DNA of 64,000 nucleotides from Misgurnus anguillicaudatus (GCF_027580225.2 NC_073358.2:44102501-44166500); one strand, 5' to 3'. Positions 20,990-33,917 are shown, counted from the first letter of the stretch. The notes: a model not told the origin generated them from the sequence alone. Made by a program: numbers and translations.

Positions 20990-21750
20990 TCCAATTATGG
21001 ATTGAAACAACCCCACAGACCAAAAGTTGTGAGAAATACTCACAATCTGTCACAGGGCAGTGCCCTTTACAAAGGTCACATGTACAATTTAGATAGAGGT
21101 ATGTTATATTTAAAGGAATATTCCATTTTCTTAAAAGAAAAATCCAGATAATTTATTCACCACCATGGCATCCAAAATGTTGATGTCTTTCTTTGTTCAG
21201 TCGAGAAGAAATTATGTTTTTTGAGGAAAACATTGCAGGATTTTTCTCATTTTAATGGACTTTAATAGACACCAACACTTAACACTTAACTCAACACGTA
21301 ACAGTTTTTTTTCAACAGAGTTTCAAAGGACTATAAATGATCCCAAACGAGGCATAAGGGTCTTATCTAGCGAAACGATTGTCATTTTTGACAAGAAAAA
21401 TAACAAATATACACTTTTAAAGCACAACTTCTCGTCTAGATCTGGTCGTCCTTTGAAACTCCGTCGAAAAAAACTGTTAAGTGTTGAGTTAAGTGTCAAT
21501 TGTTGGTGTCTATTAAAGTCCATTAAAATGAGAAAAATCCTGCGATGTTTTCCCCAAAAAACATAACCTCCTCTCGACTGAACAAAGAAAGACATCAACA
21601 TTTTGGATGACATGGTGGTGAGTAAATTATCTGGATTTTTCTTTTAAGAAAATGGAATATTCCTTTAAGAACTCTTTAGGTTCAAAGCTGTACTTTTTCA
21701 AAGGGTAACATCCCGATGACCGCTAAGGACCACTTTCTGACCATTGTAAA
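20990..21750. mobile_element. GTACATATT-rich MITE, copy 4, split by a foldback MITE
   Basis: The left part (CTGTCACAGGGCAGTGCCCT near 21046) and right part (AACTCTTTAGGTTCAAAGCT near 21670) continue one another when the TTAA-flanked insertion at 21110-21668 is removed. Compare the uninterrupted order in the copy at 15592-15860. Confidence 0.6.
21110..21668. mobile_element. AAAGGAATATTCC foldback MITE, copy 1 (complete)
   Basis: TTAA on both sides. Arms of about 250 bp are inverted copies (AAGAAAAATCCAGATAATTT against AAATTATCTGGATTTTTCTT; AGACACCAACACTTAAC against TTAAGTGTCAATTGTTGG). The 103- and 96-aa ORFs on opposite strands are the two arms read outward and are not genes. Confidence 0.85.
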
Positions 21751-21918
21751 AAATTAAATATTTTCTAGGTTAATTTAATAGGGGTTTCGTCATATTTTAT
21801 CCATGTATAAGTTGAAACAACCTAGCTTATTTTAGACCTTGAATATCAAACATTTTAAAACAAAGTTTGGGTGATCCCAAGGCTCAATTTTAATATTATT
21901 GAATAATTACTTATATTA

Positions 21919-22314
21919 TTAAAAGGTGCAGTGTGTAATTTTTAAAAGGATCTCTTGGCAGAAATGCAAAATAATATACAAAGCTATATTTTCAGGGGTG
22001 TATAAAGACCTTTTTACAATGAACCGTTAAGTTTAAAAGCGGTTTTATTGCCTTAGAATGCCTTAAACAGAGGGTCCCCTTACGTGGAAGTCGCCATTTT
22101 GTGCCGCCATGTTTCTACATAAGACCTTAACGGACAAACTTTTTTTTTACTAAGTTGTCTCCGACGATGACATTTTTCCGGTGGTGGCTATCGTAGTTTC
22201 TCTATGCGTTTCAAAAGCGATGGGTGAGCAGTGGACTGAGACGTTGGTTGCAATTCGCAACCTCACCACTAGATGCCACTAAACTTTACACACCGCACCT
22301 TTAATGTTAAAGGA
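21919..22314. mobile_element. AAAGGTGCAGTGTGTAA MITE, copy 1
   Basis: TTAA flanks (21919, 22311). Left AAAAGGTGCAGTGTGTAATT pairs with right CTTTACACACCGCACCTTT. A second, partial copy ends at 54380. Confidence 0.75.
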
Positions 22315-22316
22315 AT

Positions 22317-23026
22317 ACTCCACTTTGATAAAAAATCCTGAAAATGTACTCTCTCCCATGTCATTCAAGATGTTTAGGTTTTTCTTTGTTCAGTCGAGAA
22401 GAAATTATGTTTTTTGAGGAAAATATTCCAGGATTTTTCTCAATTTAAAAGACTTTATTGGACCTTTAAACCAAAACTTCTCCTCTTGCACTAGCAGTGT
22501 GATGTGCCAGCGCAACCTTACGTATTACGTAATCATGAAAAGGTCACTTACATATGTGAAACGCACATTTGGGAACCATTTTAAACAATAAACTGACACA
22601 AAGACATGGATTGGTATCATTCCACATACAACAACGGCGAAGCAATCCTCTTTCTCCACACTTGTGAACACTGGAATGGTAGTTTCGCATACGTCATGCG
22701 TGACCTTTCGACGTGATTACGTAATATGTAAGATCACGATGGCACGTGAAACTACTAGTTTTTGTGTGAAAATGATGATCGTTTCGCTATTACACGACTA
22801 CTTGCCACATGAATACGTAAATGCCTCGATTGGGACCATTTAGAGCCCTTTGAAGCTGCATTGAAACTGCAATTTTTAACTGCATTTATTCTGTGAACTG
22901 TTAAGGTCCAAAAAAGTCTATTAAATTGAAAAAATCCTGGAATGTTTTCCTAAAAAAAAACTGAAAAAGACATGTGGGTGAGTAAATTATCAGGATTTTT
23001 TTATGGAAGTGGAATATTCCTTTTAA
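22317..23026. mobile_element. AAAGGAATATTCC foldback MITE, copy 2
   Basis: TTAA at 22317 and 23023. The ends AAAGGAATACTCCACTTTGA and GAAGTGGAATATTCC bracket the same arms as copy 1 plus a longer centre that includes a TACGTAATCATG-type inverted region. It begins 2 bp after the preceding MITE ends. Confidence 0.8.
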
Positions 23027-23091
23027 ATCATATATTAAATGTGATTTTAAAAATTACTAAACTATCATGCCACATTCTTATTTACTGTCCA

Positions 23092-23601
23092 TTAAAGAGC
23101 ACCTATTTCATTGCTAACAAACAATGTTGTTTTGTGTATTTGGTATAATACAATGTGTTCACGTGGTTTATAGTTAAAAAAAAACATTATTTTCCACACA
23201 CCGTACATTTTTGTAGCTCCAGATTTCACTCTCTTCCTGAAACACATGGATTTGAAAAGCCCTGTGACCCTGATTGGCCAGCTAATCTGTACGCTGTGAT
23301 TGGCCTGAATACCTTTGACGTCAGCAGGAAATGTGATGCTCCTTACCATCTTTGAAAGATTCGGTTGCTAACAGGAGTTAACTTACAGGCTGTGAGTCCT
23401 AAGCGGGAGGAATTATGTCGGTCTTTACCAGATCAACAATCCCAGGAAGTGTTTGTTGTAATCCAAGAAAAGAGATTTACGTTGGAGACGATAACCTGCG
23501 TCATTGTTAACTTTGGGGTATGTACCTTTTGCATATCGATAGCATGTACTAATACACACCAAAGGAAATTTAAAATGAATCGGAAAATAGGTGCTCTTCA
23601 A
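23092..23601. mobile_element. TTAA-flanked MITE with AGAGCACCTATTT ends
   Basis: Left TTAAAGAGCACCTATTTCAT pairs with right GGAAAATAGGTGCTCTT. The right TTAA has mutated to TTCA. Contains GATTGGCCAGC and TGATTGGCCTG boxes. ORFs inside are overlapping and unsupported. Confidence 0.7.
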
Positions 23602-23779
23602 TGAATAATTTAATCCTGCAAATTAAATGTGTGACTTTGGCATTGCTATGAGCTATAAAAACAATCACTCACTATTACACTTTTAATTTTTTATTCAATG
23701 CTGCACAAAAAGACTTCGACTTGGAGCAAAAACTGACACCGTGTGTTATGTTTACACGGGATATTACAGTCCCTCCCTT
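23602..23779. other. Non-coding, nothing recognised
   Basis: Short spacer between a MITE and a candidate conserved block. Confidence 0.4.
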
Positions 23780-24420
23780 CATCTGCTGCGAAGATGGTTT
23801 TGACATTTAAACAGCTTTCTTCACATTTGGTCTCCGTGTTTTATTTACAGAATCTCTCATGAACGGTGCAGCACGTCTGTGTGTAAGCGAATGTGATTTA
23901 TTCACGGCGAGTCTCACGCCGGACCCCATGGCTTCGGTTTTGGCTTGCCGACGGCCTCATATATTTCAGCTGAAATGGGAATGGGAGGTGAAGGGGGGGA
24001 GAACTGTCTAATATTTCAGAACATTTTCCTGGCAGCATTTTAATAGACACGCACACCGAGGGGGGGAAGACAATAAGCGTTGCACATCCCGGAGCACATT
24101 AAAACCGACTGCCCAAATCAATAACACAGTTGCACCTGTCACACGCTGAGGAGATTGGGAATGAATTGGCCTTGGAGGGGGAGTGAGAAACTAGCCTGAC
24201 GACAGCCATGCTGGCTCAACATCAGCGTCTGCCTGGGGACGTCTGGATGAATACTGATTCCAGCAGTACAGGATGCCAGAGAGACCGAAAATATGCAAAA
24301 CCAGATCTCAGCACCTTCCGCGAATACATTTCGGTGTCAGCGCCATGGCAACAGAACAACAGTGACATCATCGGGGCTGTCAGCACGTGGAGTAATAATG
24401 GGGGCTGAAACAACAACATT
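23780..24420. promoter_or_regulatory. Candidate conserved non-coding region (~0.6 kb)
   Basis: The longest repeat-free, moderately GC-rich block in this half of the window, with mixed sequence (TCATATATTTCAGCTGAAAT, CATTTTAATAGACACGC, CCCAAATCAATAACACAG). ORFs at 24208-24419 are on both strands and unsupported. Enhancer-like by inference only. Confidence 0.32.
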
Positions 24421-25154
24421 CATCTCATGATCCGTATTACGGAGAAAATAACAGTTAATGAATATGCCAATCTGTCTTTAATATATTTATACAGGGAATA
24501 TTCTCAGCCAGAGCCTTTTTTGGAGGACACATAAAGAACAAATTGTTCTTTTGAATTAATTATTTAATAATTCGCTTCAATCTGATTTGTAGTTTGTAGA
24601 GAAACCCTAACAAATGTCCTGCCATGGTATTTTAGACCTGGTACCAAGGTAATAATTCTTAAAAATGATTTGAAGAGCCATATAAATACCACGGTACTGT
24701 TAGATACATTAAAGTACCATAGTTTACCATCTAATACCATAGTACAGACCGGGGCACAAAATAACGCGGGTTAGTTGTTACACGGACCGTTTACATTGTT
24801 GCACAGGGTTGAGCGAGTTGTTTTTCTGGTATTGTTTTCATGCTGCCAAAAGATGCTCTCGCGCAAATTTATGGAAAGGTATAGTGTTTTTCCAGAGAGT
24901 TATTGATGAACGAGTGTTTTGGTGGCATGTAGGTAAAGTTAATCATCGTTATTTTTTTTTCGGTTTCTGAGTTGGGTGTGTAAGATACCAAAACCAATGT
25001 CATCTTAATCAGTGTCTTGTTGTCTAAAACATAGCATTGTTTTGAAATCTGTCTGCAGCTCTTAGTAACTTTCTTGGTAGACTTGAAAATATTTTGACCG
25101 CTGTGTCACAACTAACCCCTCAGCATTAACGATATGAAAATCGCTTTTAAAAAA
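24421..25154. other. Non-coding stretch, no gene seen
   Basis: Short ACCATAGTA/TACCATGGTA-like words near 24.63-24.75 kb hint at an old repeat. Nothing else recognised. Confidence 0.4.
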
Positions 25155-25968
25155 ATATGTCCCTGAGGAAAACATTCCAAGATCCCTCCATTTTAATGGA
25201 CTTTAATGGACACCAACACATAACAGCCCCAATGCAGTTCAAAATTGCAGTTTCAACTGAGTTTCAAAGGATTTAAATGATCCCAAATGAGGCATAAGGG
25301 TTTTATCTAGCGACACGATTGTCATTTTTGATAAGAAAAATAAAAAATATGCACTTTTAAACCACAACTTTTCGTCTATCTCCAGTCCTGTGACGCGCCA
25401 GCGCGACCTCACGTAATTGCGTAATGCCATGGAAAGGTCACGTGTTACATATATGAAACGCACATTTGCGGACCATTTTAAACAATAAACTGACACAAAG
25501 ACATTAATTAGTATCATTACATATACAACAACGTCGGAACGGTCCTCTTTCTCCACACTTGTAAACACTGGGGCGTAGTTTCGCATACATCATCCATGGC
25601 CTCTTGACGTGATAACGTATTGCGTGGGGTCGCGCTGGCGCATCACAGGACTGGAGATAGACGAGAAGTTGTGGTTTAAAAGTGCATATTTTTTATTTTT
25701 CAGAAATGACAATCGTTTCGCTAGATAAGAGCCTTATGCCTCGTTTGGGATCATTTAGAGTCCTTTAAAACTGCAATTTTAAACTGCATTAAAACTAATA
25801 AGTGTTGGGGTCCATTAAAGTCCATTAAAATAAGAAAAATCCTGGAATGTTTTCCTCAAAAAACATAATTTCTTCTCGACTGAACAAAGAAAGATATCAA
25901 CATTTTGGATGACATGGTGGTGAGTAAATTATCTGGATTTTTTTTAAGAAAATGGACTAATCCTTTAA
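25155..25968. mobile_element. AAAGGAATATTCC foldback MITE, copy 3 (5'-truncated)
   Basis: The right end is complete (GGTGAGTAAATTATCTGGAT ... TCCTTTAA at 25968). The left tip is missing and the arm begins near GAGGAAAACATTCC. The long centre contains GCGCCAGCGCGACC and its inverted partner. Confidence 0.8.
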
Positions 25969-27032
25969 CCATCTGATCCCATCCTGTTACCACAGCACAA
26001 ACACAGTACTACTGTATACAATAAAGGACCATGGTCTTACTATCTGATACAATCATGTTACCACAGTACAAACACAGTACTTGTTGTGTTAGTGGTACTT
26101 TAAGACTACAGTAAATATATATTATTTTGCTGAAATCTGAGCTAAAAATGCTACAGTAATGGACAAACGAGGTCTCAAGGTCAACAGTCAATCACATGGG
26201 TTTCAAATATCTGACAGCGTAACTTTCCCCTGAAAGGTCAAACTGAGGTTAAGGTTAAAGATCAAATCTAGGTCTCCAAGTGTAGAAAAAGCACATCTAT
26301 TGTAGCGGTGAGCGACTCTGTGAACACAACACTACAGGCATTAAATAATTCAAGACGGTGCTGTATCTGTTTGTGTTCACTTTAGTCGACTTTCCCTCTC
26401 AGTGGCCTAGGGAGAAATTTGATGAGTCACTTTGGAAGGTCTTCGGGGACCGAGCATAGATCGAAGTATCGTAACTCCAACCAGTGTGACAAACAACGAA
26501 AGACTGACGCTTAATAGATGACCCGCGGGGCAAGCGATTCTTAGGGACACGGTAAAACAAAAGCACACTGAAAACAAAAAAAAAACAGCTATTTACAATG
26601 CCAAAAGCAAGAAATACAAAACTTTTTTTGTCTATAAATAAATCAACATCCTCGAGGTTGCAAGCGTAATATTTCAGTCATTCTGCTAAAGCACCAGCCT
26701 TCAGACATCGGCTTTCCTTGACCTCGCTATAAATGATGGACCAAAAGCAGTCGCCCACACTTTGATCTGTTCAAGTCATCCAATTCATATAACAGTTTGA
26801 CATGTGACATTGCCTTTGGGCATTATGGGAAGTGACCGGGGAGCTTAGGTCCAAAGCGGATGGTAGTTAAGAACTATTGATCTGATGGGAGGTGAAGATA
26901 GAGATGGAGAGAGAATGATACATATAGGAGGCAGAGAGGGTGAAGAGACGTGGGAGGGATACAGAGAGAGAAGCAAGGTAAGAAAGAGAAATGATATGGA
27001 AAAATATCAAACTGGGGCTGTTCTTACATTTG
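25969..27032. other. Non-coding stretch, no gene seen
   Basis: Unique-looking. The purine-rich 67-aa ORF at 26885-27088 is compositional. Confidence 0.45.
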
Positions 27033-27448
27033 TTAAAGGGACACCCTTTTTTTTAAAAAAAAGGGGGCTCATTTTCCAGCTCCCCTAATGTTAAACATTT
27101 GATTTTTACCATTTTGGAATCCATTCAGCTGAGCCCCAGGTCTAGCACTTATAGCATAGCTTAGCACAATCCATCGAATCTGATTAGACCATTAGCATCG
27201 CGCTCAAAAATAACTAAAGATTTTCAATTTGCCGCCTATTTTCGGCCACTGCATAATATCATTTTCCGTAATATTATTTTCCTTTGAATTTCCGTCGGTC
27301 TTAGTACACGATGTAACTACAGAAGAGTCAAGTTTTAAATAGGAAAATATTGAAACTCTTTGCTCATTTTTGAGCGTGATGCTAATGGTCTAATCAGATT
27401 CAATGAATTATGCTAAGCTATGCTAAAAGTGGTACTGCCAGACCCGAA
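27033..27448. mobile_element. GGGACACTCCAC foldback MITE, copy 4 (right end lost)
   Basis: TTAAAGGGACACCC start, then GCTCATTTTCCAGCTCCCCT and the CATTAGCATCGCGCTCAAAA arm. It ends abruptly after GGTACTGCCAGACCCGAAG. Confidence 0.75.
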
Positions 27449-27479
27449 GTTTTAAATGATAATAAAAACTAATCAGTCA

Positions 27480-27516
27480 TAGCTGTGAGAAAGAGAGAGA
27501 GAAAGAAAGAGATAGT
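27480..27516. repeat. (GA)n-rich tract
   Basis: Imperfect GAGA/GAAA purine tract. Confidence 0.7.
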
Positions 27517-28160
27517 GAGAGAGCTGCATTACCATTACCTTACAAACGGACATGATGATATATGGTTGTGAATTGAAAATTTGGCCAAGGGGAGTGCATC
27601 AATTTTGCAAAATCTCCCATTTATTGCAAACATTTTTTTTTTTGAGGTCATTTATCAGGCAATTCGGAAATTGGTGAAATACACCATAAAAACGATTTCA
27701 TGCAATGCACCTGATGCAAGTAAGTCACACAATTAATATTTGAAGATGATGCAGTATGTACTAAAACCTCCCAGAAACACCTTAATACATGTCTGCCCCC
27801 AAGTATAAGAGCCTTTTCTTGCCAATAATGTCCTACACCTCCAAGAAACACCAATACGTTGCAGCTCCTACGTATAAGGGGCCTTCCTTGCATTAATGTT
27901 TGGATAATACTCTTAAGTCTCTTTCGGTTAAAATAAGGCCTAGTGCCGTGGACGTGATATTAGTAAACCTACCAACATCAGTCGACGTGATATTTGGAAT
28001 CACTTATTGTGAGAGGAACAACTATGTTTCAGTCACATGTCATCGGTTAATTGAAACGGCGTAATTTCGCAATAGTCTTTTGTAGACAATTAGAAAATAA
28101 CGTTTAAAGTTTGCGCAAATCTGCAACGGAGACACAGCTAGAGAGAGTTGGTGATAAAGA
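27517..28160. other. Non-coding stretch, no gene seen
   Basis: Nothing recognised beyond the simple repeat tracts on either side. Confidence 0.4.
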
Positions 28161-28163
28161 GAA

Positions 28164-28201
<38 letters not shown>
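28161..28201. repeat. (GA)n microsatellite
   Basis: About 40 bp of continuous GA dinucleotide. Confidence 0.95.
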
Positions 28202-28205
<4 letters not shown>

Positions 28206-28833
28206 CCTTTGAGAAAAATAAACCCTTAGGGTCATGCCTTTGAGCTTTCAAGGTGATGATGTAATTTGCAAAGACATTATATCATAAAACGTCAATATGC
28301 ATCAACAGACGTTTGCTATAATGGTCTTCTTCAGTGAAAATTGGACCACTATGATAAGCGTTTCATTAAGCTACTGTAATTTTGTGTCAGGCCTGGTTGC
28401 TGAAACACTTTTTCATGCTAATTACAGTATGACAACTAATTATGTTATTTTAGAAAAATGCCCAGAGCTACAACAATTAACAATTATAGCTGAAGCAAAA
28501 CTGTCTTTTTATGATAAATTATACAATAAAAGACTACTAACTACTACATTTACTAAATATGTGTAATATTAAATGTTGAAACGAAGTAAATTCGAATCAC
28601 AGCAAAACTAAAAGCAAATATCTGTTATAGCCAGCATGTTTTCAGGAGAATTCGTACAGATTTTACTAGTTGACTAATTCCTATGAAGTGAATTGTACAA
28701 AAACATACGTTTATCATAAAAAAACAATAACAAATCCCTAACCCCAACGTCACAGGCACAAAAGCAAATTGTACAAAAGTATGAATATTGTTGTACGAAT
28801 TAATACAAATTAGCCAGCTGGTAAAATACGTGC
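28202..28833. other. Non-coding; old GTACGAATT repeat remnant
   Basis: About 28645-28833 and 29597-29615 together look like a degraded GTACGAATT/AAATTAGCCA repeat that hosts the element at 28834. No gene. Confidence 0.4.
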
Positions 28834-29596
28834 GGGTGATTCTTGCGAAATTAGACTCATGAGGTGTCATGAAACATTTTGACATCTCTTTATGTACTAT
28901 TTTGCACATGATTTCAAATGACATCATACAAACCAATTTTGTTGTTTTTTCCACATTTAAGGGGGAAATTTTTATTACCGCAACGTGTCCATGACTGGAT
29001 TTGGGTTCTTTGACATGGAAATATTTATAATTAAAAAATCTAAAAAATAAAAAGCTTCAGTGCATGTTATACAATAAACATTTACAGTAAAGAAACATGT
29101 GGTATTTGGTGATCATTGGAAATGTAGAAACAATAATAAGAAATATTAATGTGTCCAAGAATAATTTTCTCATCCTCCGCAACAATTTTCAATCATTGTT
29201 TAAGCCCTCAAGGAACTAACATTTTCCAAAAAAATTTGTTGGAAAGGACATAATTGACTGTGACACTCAAGATAGCTATCAGGTAAGCAGTTCTTATTTT
29301 TTCTCTTCAGATAAAAGTTGAAATTTTGTCATAGTACCTAGACAACTATTTAGTTCTCATTACCGAAACATGAGTTTGTAAATGCATATATTTAGAGTAA
29401 TATCATGTTGCGGTAATGATAATTAAAAAAAAATTTAAATAATTTTATAGGAAATATTTTTTAAATCCTGGCAAATAATGGTAATAGTAAGTTCAGACCT
29501 TAATCTTATATGTGCAAAAAAAAATTGCCGTCAAGGGCTTTTAAAAAAAATCTGATGCTGGACAACTTCTAAGTCTGGATTTCGTGAGAATCACCC
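28834..29596. mobile_element. DNA element with GGGTGATTCTCAC ends, copy 2
   Basis: Left GGGTGATTCTTGCGAAAT and right TTTCGTGAGAATCACCC. Internal ACCGCAAC-type boxes near 28975, 29175 and 29409 are spaced as in the copy at 3152-4053. Flanks GTGC/GTAC fit a 4-bp duplication with one mismatch. Confidence 0.72.
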
Positions 29597-30807
29597 GTAC
29601 GAATTTAAGATCCGTGTTCTTAATCAGCATTAAATTATAGACATAAAGACATAAAATTATTCACTTACTGTATCTAACACTATGCATCAGTGATTTTTTC
29701 TTGCGCTGTGCACTACAACAGATCAAAAATGTAACCTGCCCTACTTTTTTCCTATGGTTATAATAAAAATATGTCCCACCACAGTAGTTAAATGGGTTGC
29801 AAATGCTGTTCCATGTTGCCTAACAAAGCCTTTCTGCCAACCAGAGGATTCATTTGGTTGTAACCACTGACTAACATCTGCTGGATACAATGCTGTAACC
29901 GAGCCAAACCCGCGGCCCTCAGCAGCCAGCCGGTGAGGATAGCCGAAAGTCCCCAACAGCGATTTGAATACAAGTGATGTCGACAGGGAATCTCGCAGGA
30001 GAGTATGGGAGTATTTACTTAGACAGGAAAACAAAATGCGATGCAACAAAGCGGAGAAAAACAAAAGCATTGCACAAGCACAGAGGCAAGGCCTGGATCA
30101 CACACACATACATACGCAGCATTCTAGGCTGTATTTAAGTGAGGGTGCTGAAGAAATTAGGCAGGGGAGGAAATGGGATGTTGACTTGAACCGGCCTGCA
30201 GGGCAGCAGAGAGCTTCTCTCACTATACTCTGAACGTGTGTGTGTGTGTGACAGTTTGATGGAGTGAGTGGAGGTCTCCCCATGGCCCGCATGTATCGCG
30301 CCACAGAACAGATTGAGCCTACGGGCATTTCTCTCTTCCTCAATCTCTCTGTGCTTGTTCTCTCTTCAGTGTCCTTGTGTGGGCTGCAAAACACTGAGAA
30401 AATACTGCAGAGAGAAAGCAAAACGTTCTGAAAGAGCAATGATATATAGTACACCATGACAAACTACCTGTACACAGCCAAACCACAAGGAAGAGAATCA
30501 GTGGATACCACTTGGATACAAAAACTAGCAGACATGGGAAACTGTAGCACGGCTGCCATAGGAAGAAAGTTGGCGCCTACACTGACTGAAGCAAAATCGG
30601 GATAGAGCTGCACTTTATGATAAGACATAACCAGTGCATATTTAAAAACAACAAATGCTCTTCTTATTAGGATACTCAATGACGGCTATGGCTTTGCCTC
30701 AGATGATGCTCTGAGCCCTCGAAGCCATTGTTTCTCATGGATTTTTAAATGTATGTAATAACCATCTCAAGTGCACCGGCAAACAACTTTGCTTTAAAAG
30801 ACGTCTA
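29597..30807. other. Non-coding stretch, no gene seen
   Basis: Includes a short (GT)n at about 30236-30250. ORFs at 29741-30457 overlap on both strands and carry no recognisable domain. Confidence 0.4.
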
Positions 30808-31412
30808 ATGCTGCGTTTACACCAACCGCGTTTGAGGCGTCAAAATCACGTCTACAGTACCGTGCCTAGTTTGCCACTTGAACAGTTTGAATGCATTCGA
30901 AAAAGAAAGCATTTGACTCACATCAGAGGCAAAATCCGCTTCTTGTGGGAGGGGCAAGTGCTATGCGGTTGTCAGTTTGCAAGATGGCTGATGTTGATTG
31001 TGCATTTATCGAGAGAGTTACTGGTTTTTATTTGGTCACCTTACTATAGGGGGAAAATAAACGGTGCAGGTCGATAAACGTCACATGACTCAAAAGTGAA
31101 ATGTCTATTTACAACTTACCAGGTTGTAAAATGAAGCGTTCCTTCATGTTGAATGAGTGACTCCGGGCGGGGCTGCCGCCACAGCAGCAAGCAGGCTCCT
31201 GATTGGTTAACGCGGCGCAAAAATGCAAAGTTCAAAATTTTCAACTCGGGTGTCAGCCGCAAATTTGCGTCAAACGGAAAATGCACAAAAAGCACCATTC
31301 GTGTGTACCGCGCCAGACGCTCAATTTGCATCGCGAGACCTCCAGCCTCATCACATTGACTTAACATTGAAATCACTCGCGCTTGACACCGTGGCTGGTG
31401 TAAATGCAGCAT
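30808..31412. mobile_element. TGCTGCGTTTACACCA MITE, copy 1 (Harbinger-like)
   Basis: Left TGCTGCGTTTACACCAACCG pairs with right GGCTGGTGTAAATGCAGCA. TAA on both sides fits the 3-bp TWA duplication of PIF/Harbinger. The interior shares TTGACTTAACATTGAAATCA with copy 2. Confidence 0.7.
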
Positions 31413-33308
31413 AATAGCCATCCAGCCATCCATGTCAGTTACATTTTGTTAGACGTGTAACTATGGCCCTAAAATAAATAAATAAAACCAAACACCTTGT
31501 AATAACTGTTGACTGCTTACATGATGAAATATCACATGTCAAGTTATTTAGGCAAAAACGACATGTAACCAAGTTTTTTTTTGCTAGAAGTGGGTTACTA
31601 ATAGCCGGACTACAGTGTATCGGGTCTATAGTTAATCTAGACGTCTTTTTAAAGCTATTAAAGTTTTGTTCTGTAACTTTTTTTAATAAACAAAAATCAG
31701 TTATTGAGCAAGTACACCAACAATAAGTGTTCAAAACTGCTTCCTTACGCACCACAATTCACAACGGTAAGCTTATAATAATGATCAATAAGATGAGCTG
31801 TAGTTTTTTATTTAAATTTAGATTTTTGCAAATTTCGATTGCAAAAACAAGAAAATCAAGGTAATTCGATTTGTGTGAAAAACTGAAATTAAAAAAGTCA
31901 AGCGCAGTCTATTCTGTTATTGTGATGTCTGTGTGTGCACGCACCAGTTCCTCATGGGACCAGAGCTCTGATTTCTGAAGGCTGTCAGCCGTTTCACACC
32001 CAACTTGTCATTCAACCACAGGGCTCCTTACACACTGAAACAGAGACTGAAGAAGATCCCCCACCCCACAGAGATGATCACATGACATCCATCACAGGCC
32101 AAAGAATGGCCAGTGAGAGTCCTGTGGTTTAGTGCAGGTCTCAATCACAAGCTTGTCTTTCCTCCAAGATGAATATGATGACAAACAGCGGGTCATGACT
32201 CGGTAGTGTGCGTACATGTGTTGACCTTAAGGATGTGCGAAGACATTTCATGCATGTTACATATTTGCCTCTCGCATTATTCTGTAACATGATCAGCGCC
32301 TATAATATCTTGTCGGAGCACATGCTCCTGCACTCTTCCAAATGTAGTTATAATAAATGGATATATTAAGTCAGTCATTGGTGAAGGATAACAACTAGAC
32401 AGTTTAAAGTGAATATTGGAAAGTTAGAGTTTAGAGAAACGAGTTAAGCTGTGCTACTAGCTACTCTTTTTAAATGTTATACAAAGGAAAAACAAAAACA
32501 ATACTGTAATTATCAAAAATGTTTAATGTTGCATTATGCATTCTCGGATTTCCTTATCCTAAAAAACGTGCTGCCTAGGATTTTGGCCAATGCATCTTTT
32601 TGCTATATTTTAAATGGTCTTTGCATCACAATTGTATCTATGGTGACTGTCTAGGTATGCTATCAATAGAGACGGTGGATGGTGAGGATCATCAAAGCTC
32701 GCTATTATGTCTGCATTTTTCTCCAAATCAGAGTTTGTTTGTCTGGTTTTGTTTTTCCCTGTTGCGAACCTTTGCACAGCATTTATCTTGAAAACTCGAG
32801 CACAGCAGCACATGAAGTTTTCTGGAAATGAAGGCAAAACGGGTAACAGAAACAGAGAGGGTACAAGAAAAGACAATGTGTGAGACGGAGAGAGAGCGAA
32901 CGGGCCTCGGGCGCTGAATAATTCAAAAGAGCAAAGGAAAGACGAAACAAAGAGCAACAGTAAAACATTGGCAGTTTGACCCAGTGCAATGACTACACCA
33001 GAAATATCACAGACAAGTACTCTCTCGCTCTCTATTCACGCCAAACACATCAATAGTAGCCATGTTCTGCTCTCAATTCTCCGTCTCTTCTCTAAAGAAC
33101 GTTGGAATGGCCGGCAACTCGGTTTGATTCATCAACACATCTACTCATCTTCTGCTTTCTTCACCTTGCCTGGCTCAGTCCATCTCAGCATCTCCTCTCA
33201 ATAATTTCACACAATTTAGAAATAAAGATGCTACATTGGATTTTTTTCCACGGCAATGCTATAAAATAACCATTTTTGGTTCCCCAAAGAACCACTGAGT
33301 CTAAAACA
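31413..33308. other. Non-coding stretch, no gene seen
   Basis: Nearly 1.9 kb without recognised repeat or gene. Short ORFs overlap on both strands. About 31930-32130 is GC-richer and repeat-free but unremarkable. Confidence 0.4.
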
Positions 33309-33723
33309 GACTTTTACCATTTTGGAATCCATTCAAGCTGATCTCCGGGTCTGGCGGTACCACTTTTAGCATAGCTTAGCATAATCCATTGAATCTGATT
33401 AGACCATTAGCATCGCGCAAAAAATAAAACAGAGTTTCACTATTTTTCCTATTTAAAACTTGACTCTTCTGTAGTTACATCGTGTACTAAGACTGACAGA
33501 AAATTAAAAGTTGTGATTTCTAGGCCTATGTGGCTAGGAACTATACTCGCAAACTGGCGTAATAATCAAGGACTTTGCTGCTGTAACATGGCTGCAGGAG
33601 GCACAATGATATTACGCAGTGCCCTAAAATAGTCCCCTTGGTAACTTTTAATAGCAGAGGACTATTTTCGGGCACTGCGTATTATCGTTGCACATTCTGC
33701 AGCCATGTTACTGCAGCGAAGTC
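33309..33723. mobile_element. GGGACACTCCAC foldback MITE, copy 5 (both tips lost)
   Basis: Starts inside the arm (TTTTACCATTTTGGAATCCA), runs through the central hairpin (AATAGTCCCCTTGGTAACTT / AGAGGACTATTTT) and stops after GCAGCCATGTTACTGCAGCG. Confidence 0.75.
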
Positions 33724-33917
33724 CTTTGACGAGTTATCTTGTCAATTAAGAGAAAACGTTTCCCTGCCAATGACGAGTTTTTATGGCAATCCATATTTCC
33801 GCTATTATCCACTAGGTGGTGCTTTTACGCAACTTATAAAATCCTGAAGCATCCACTGATCAAAAACAGTAAAAACTCATGTTTTGATTCGAAATTATCA
33901 AAATTTTGTATTTTTGA

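Noticed and set aside
21255..21613. ORFs of 103 and 96 aa on opposite strands with the shared peptide MDFNRHQ
   Set aside because: They are the two inverted arms of a foldback MITE read outward, not genes.
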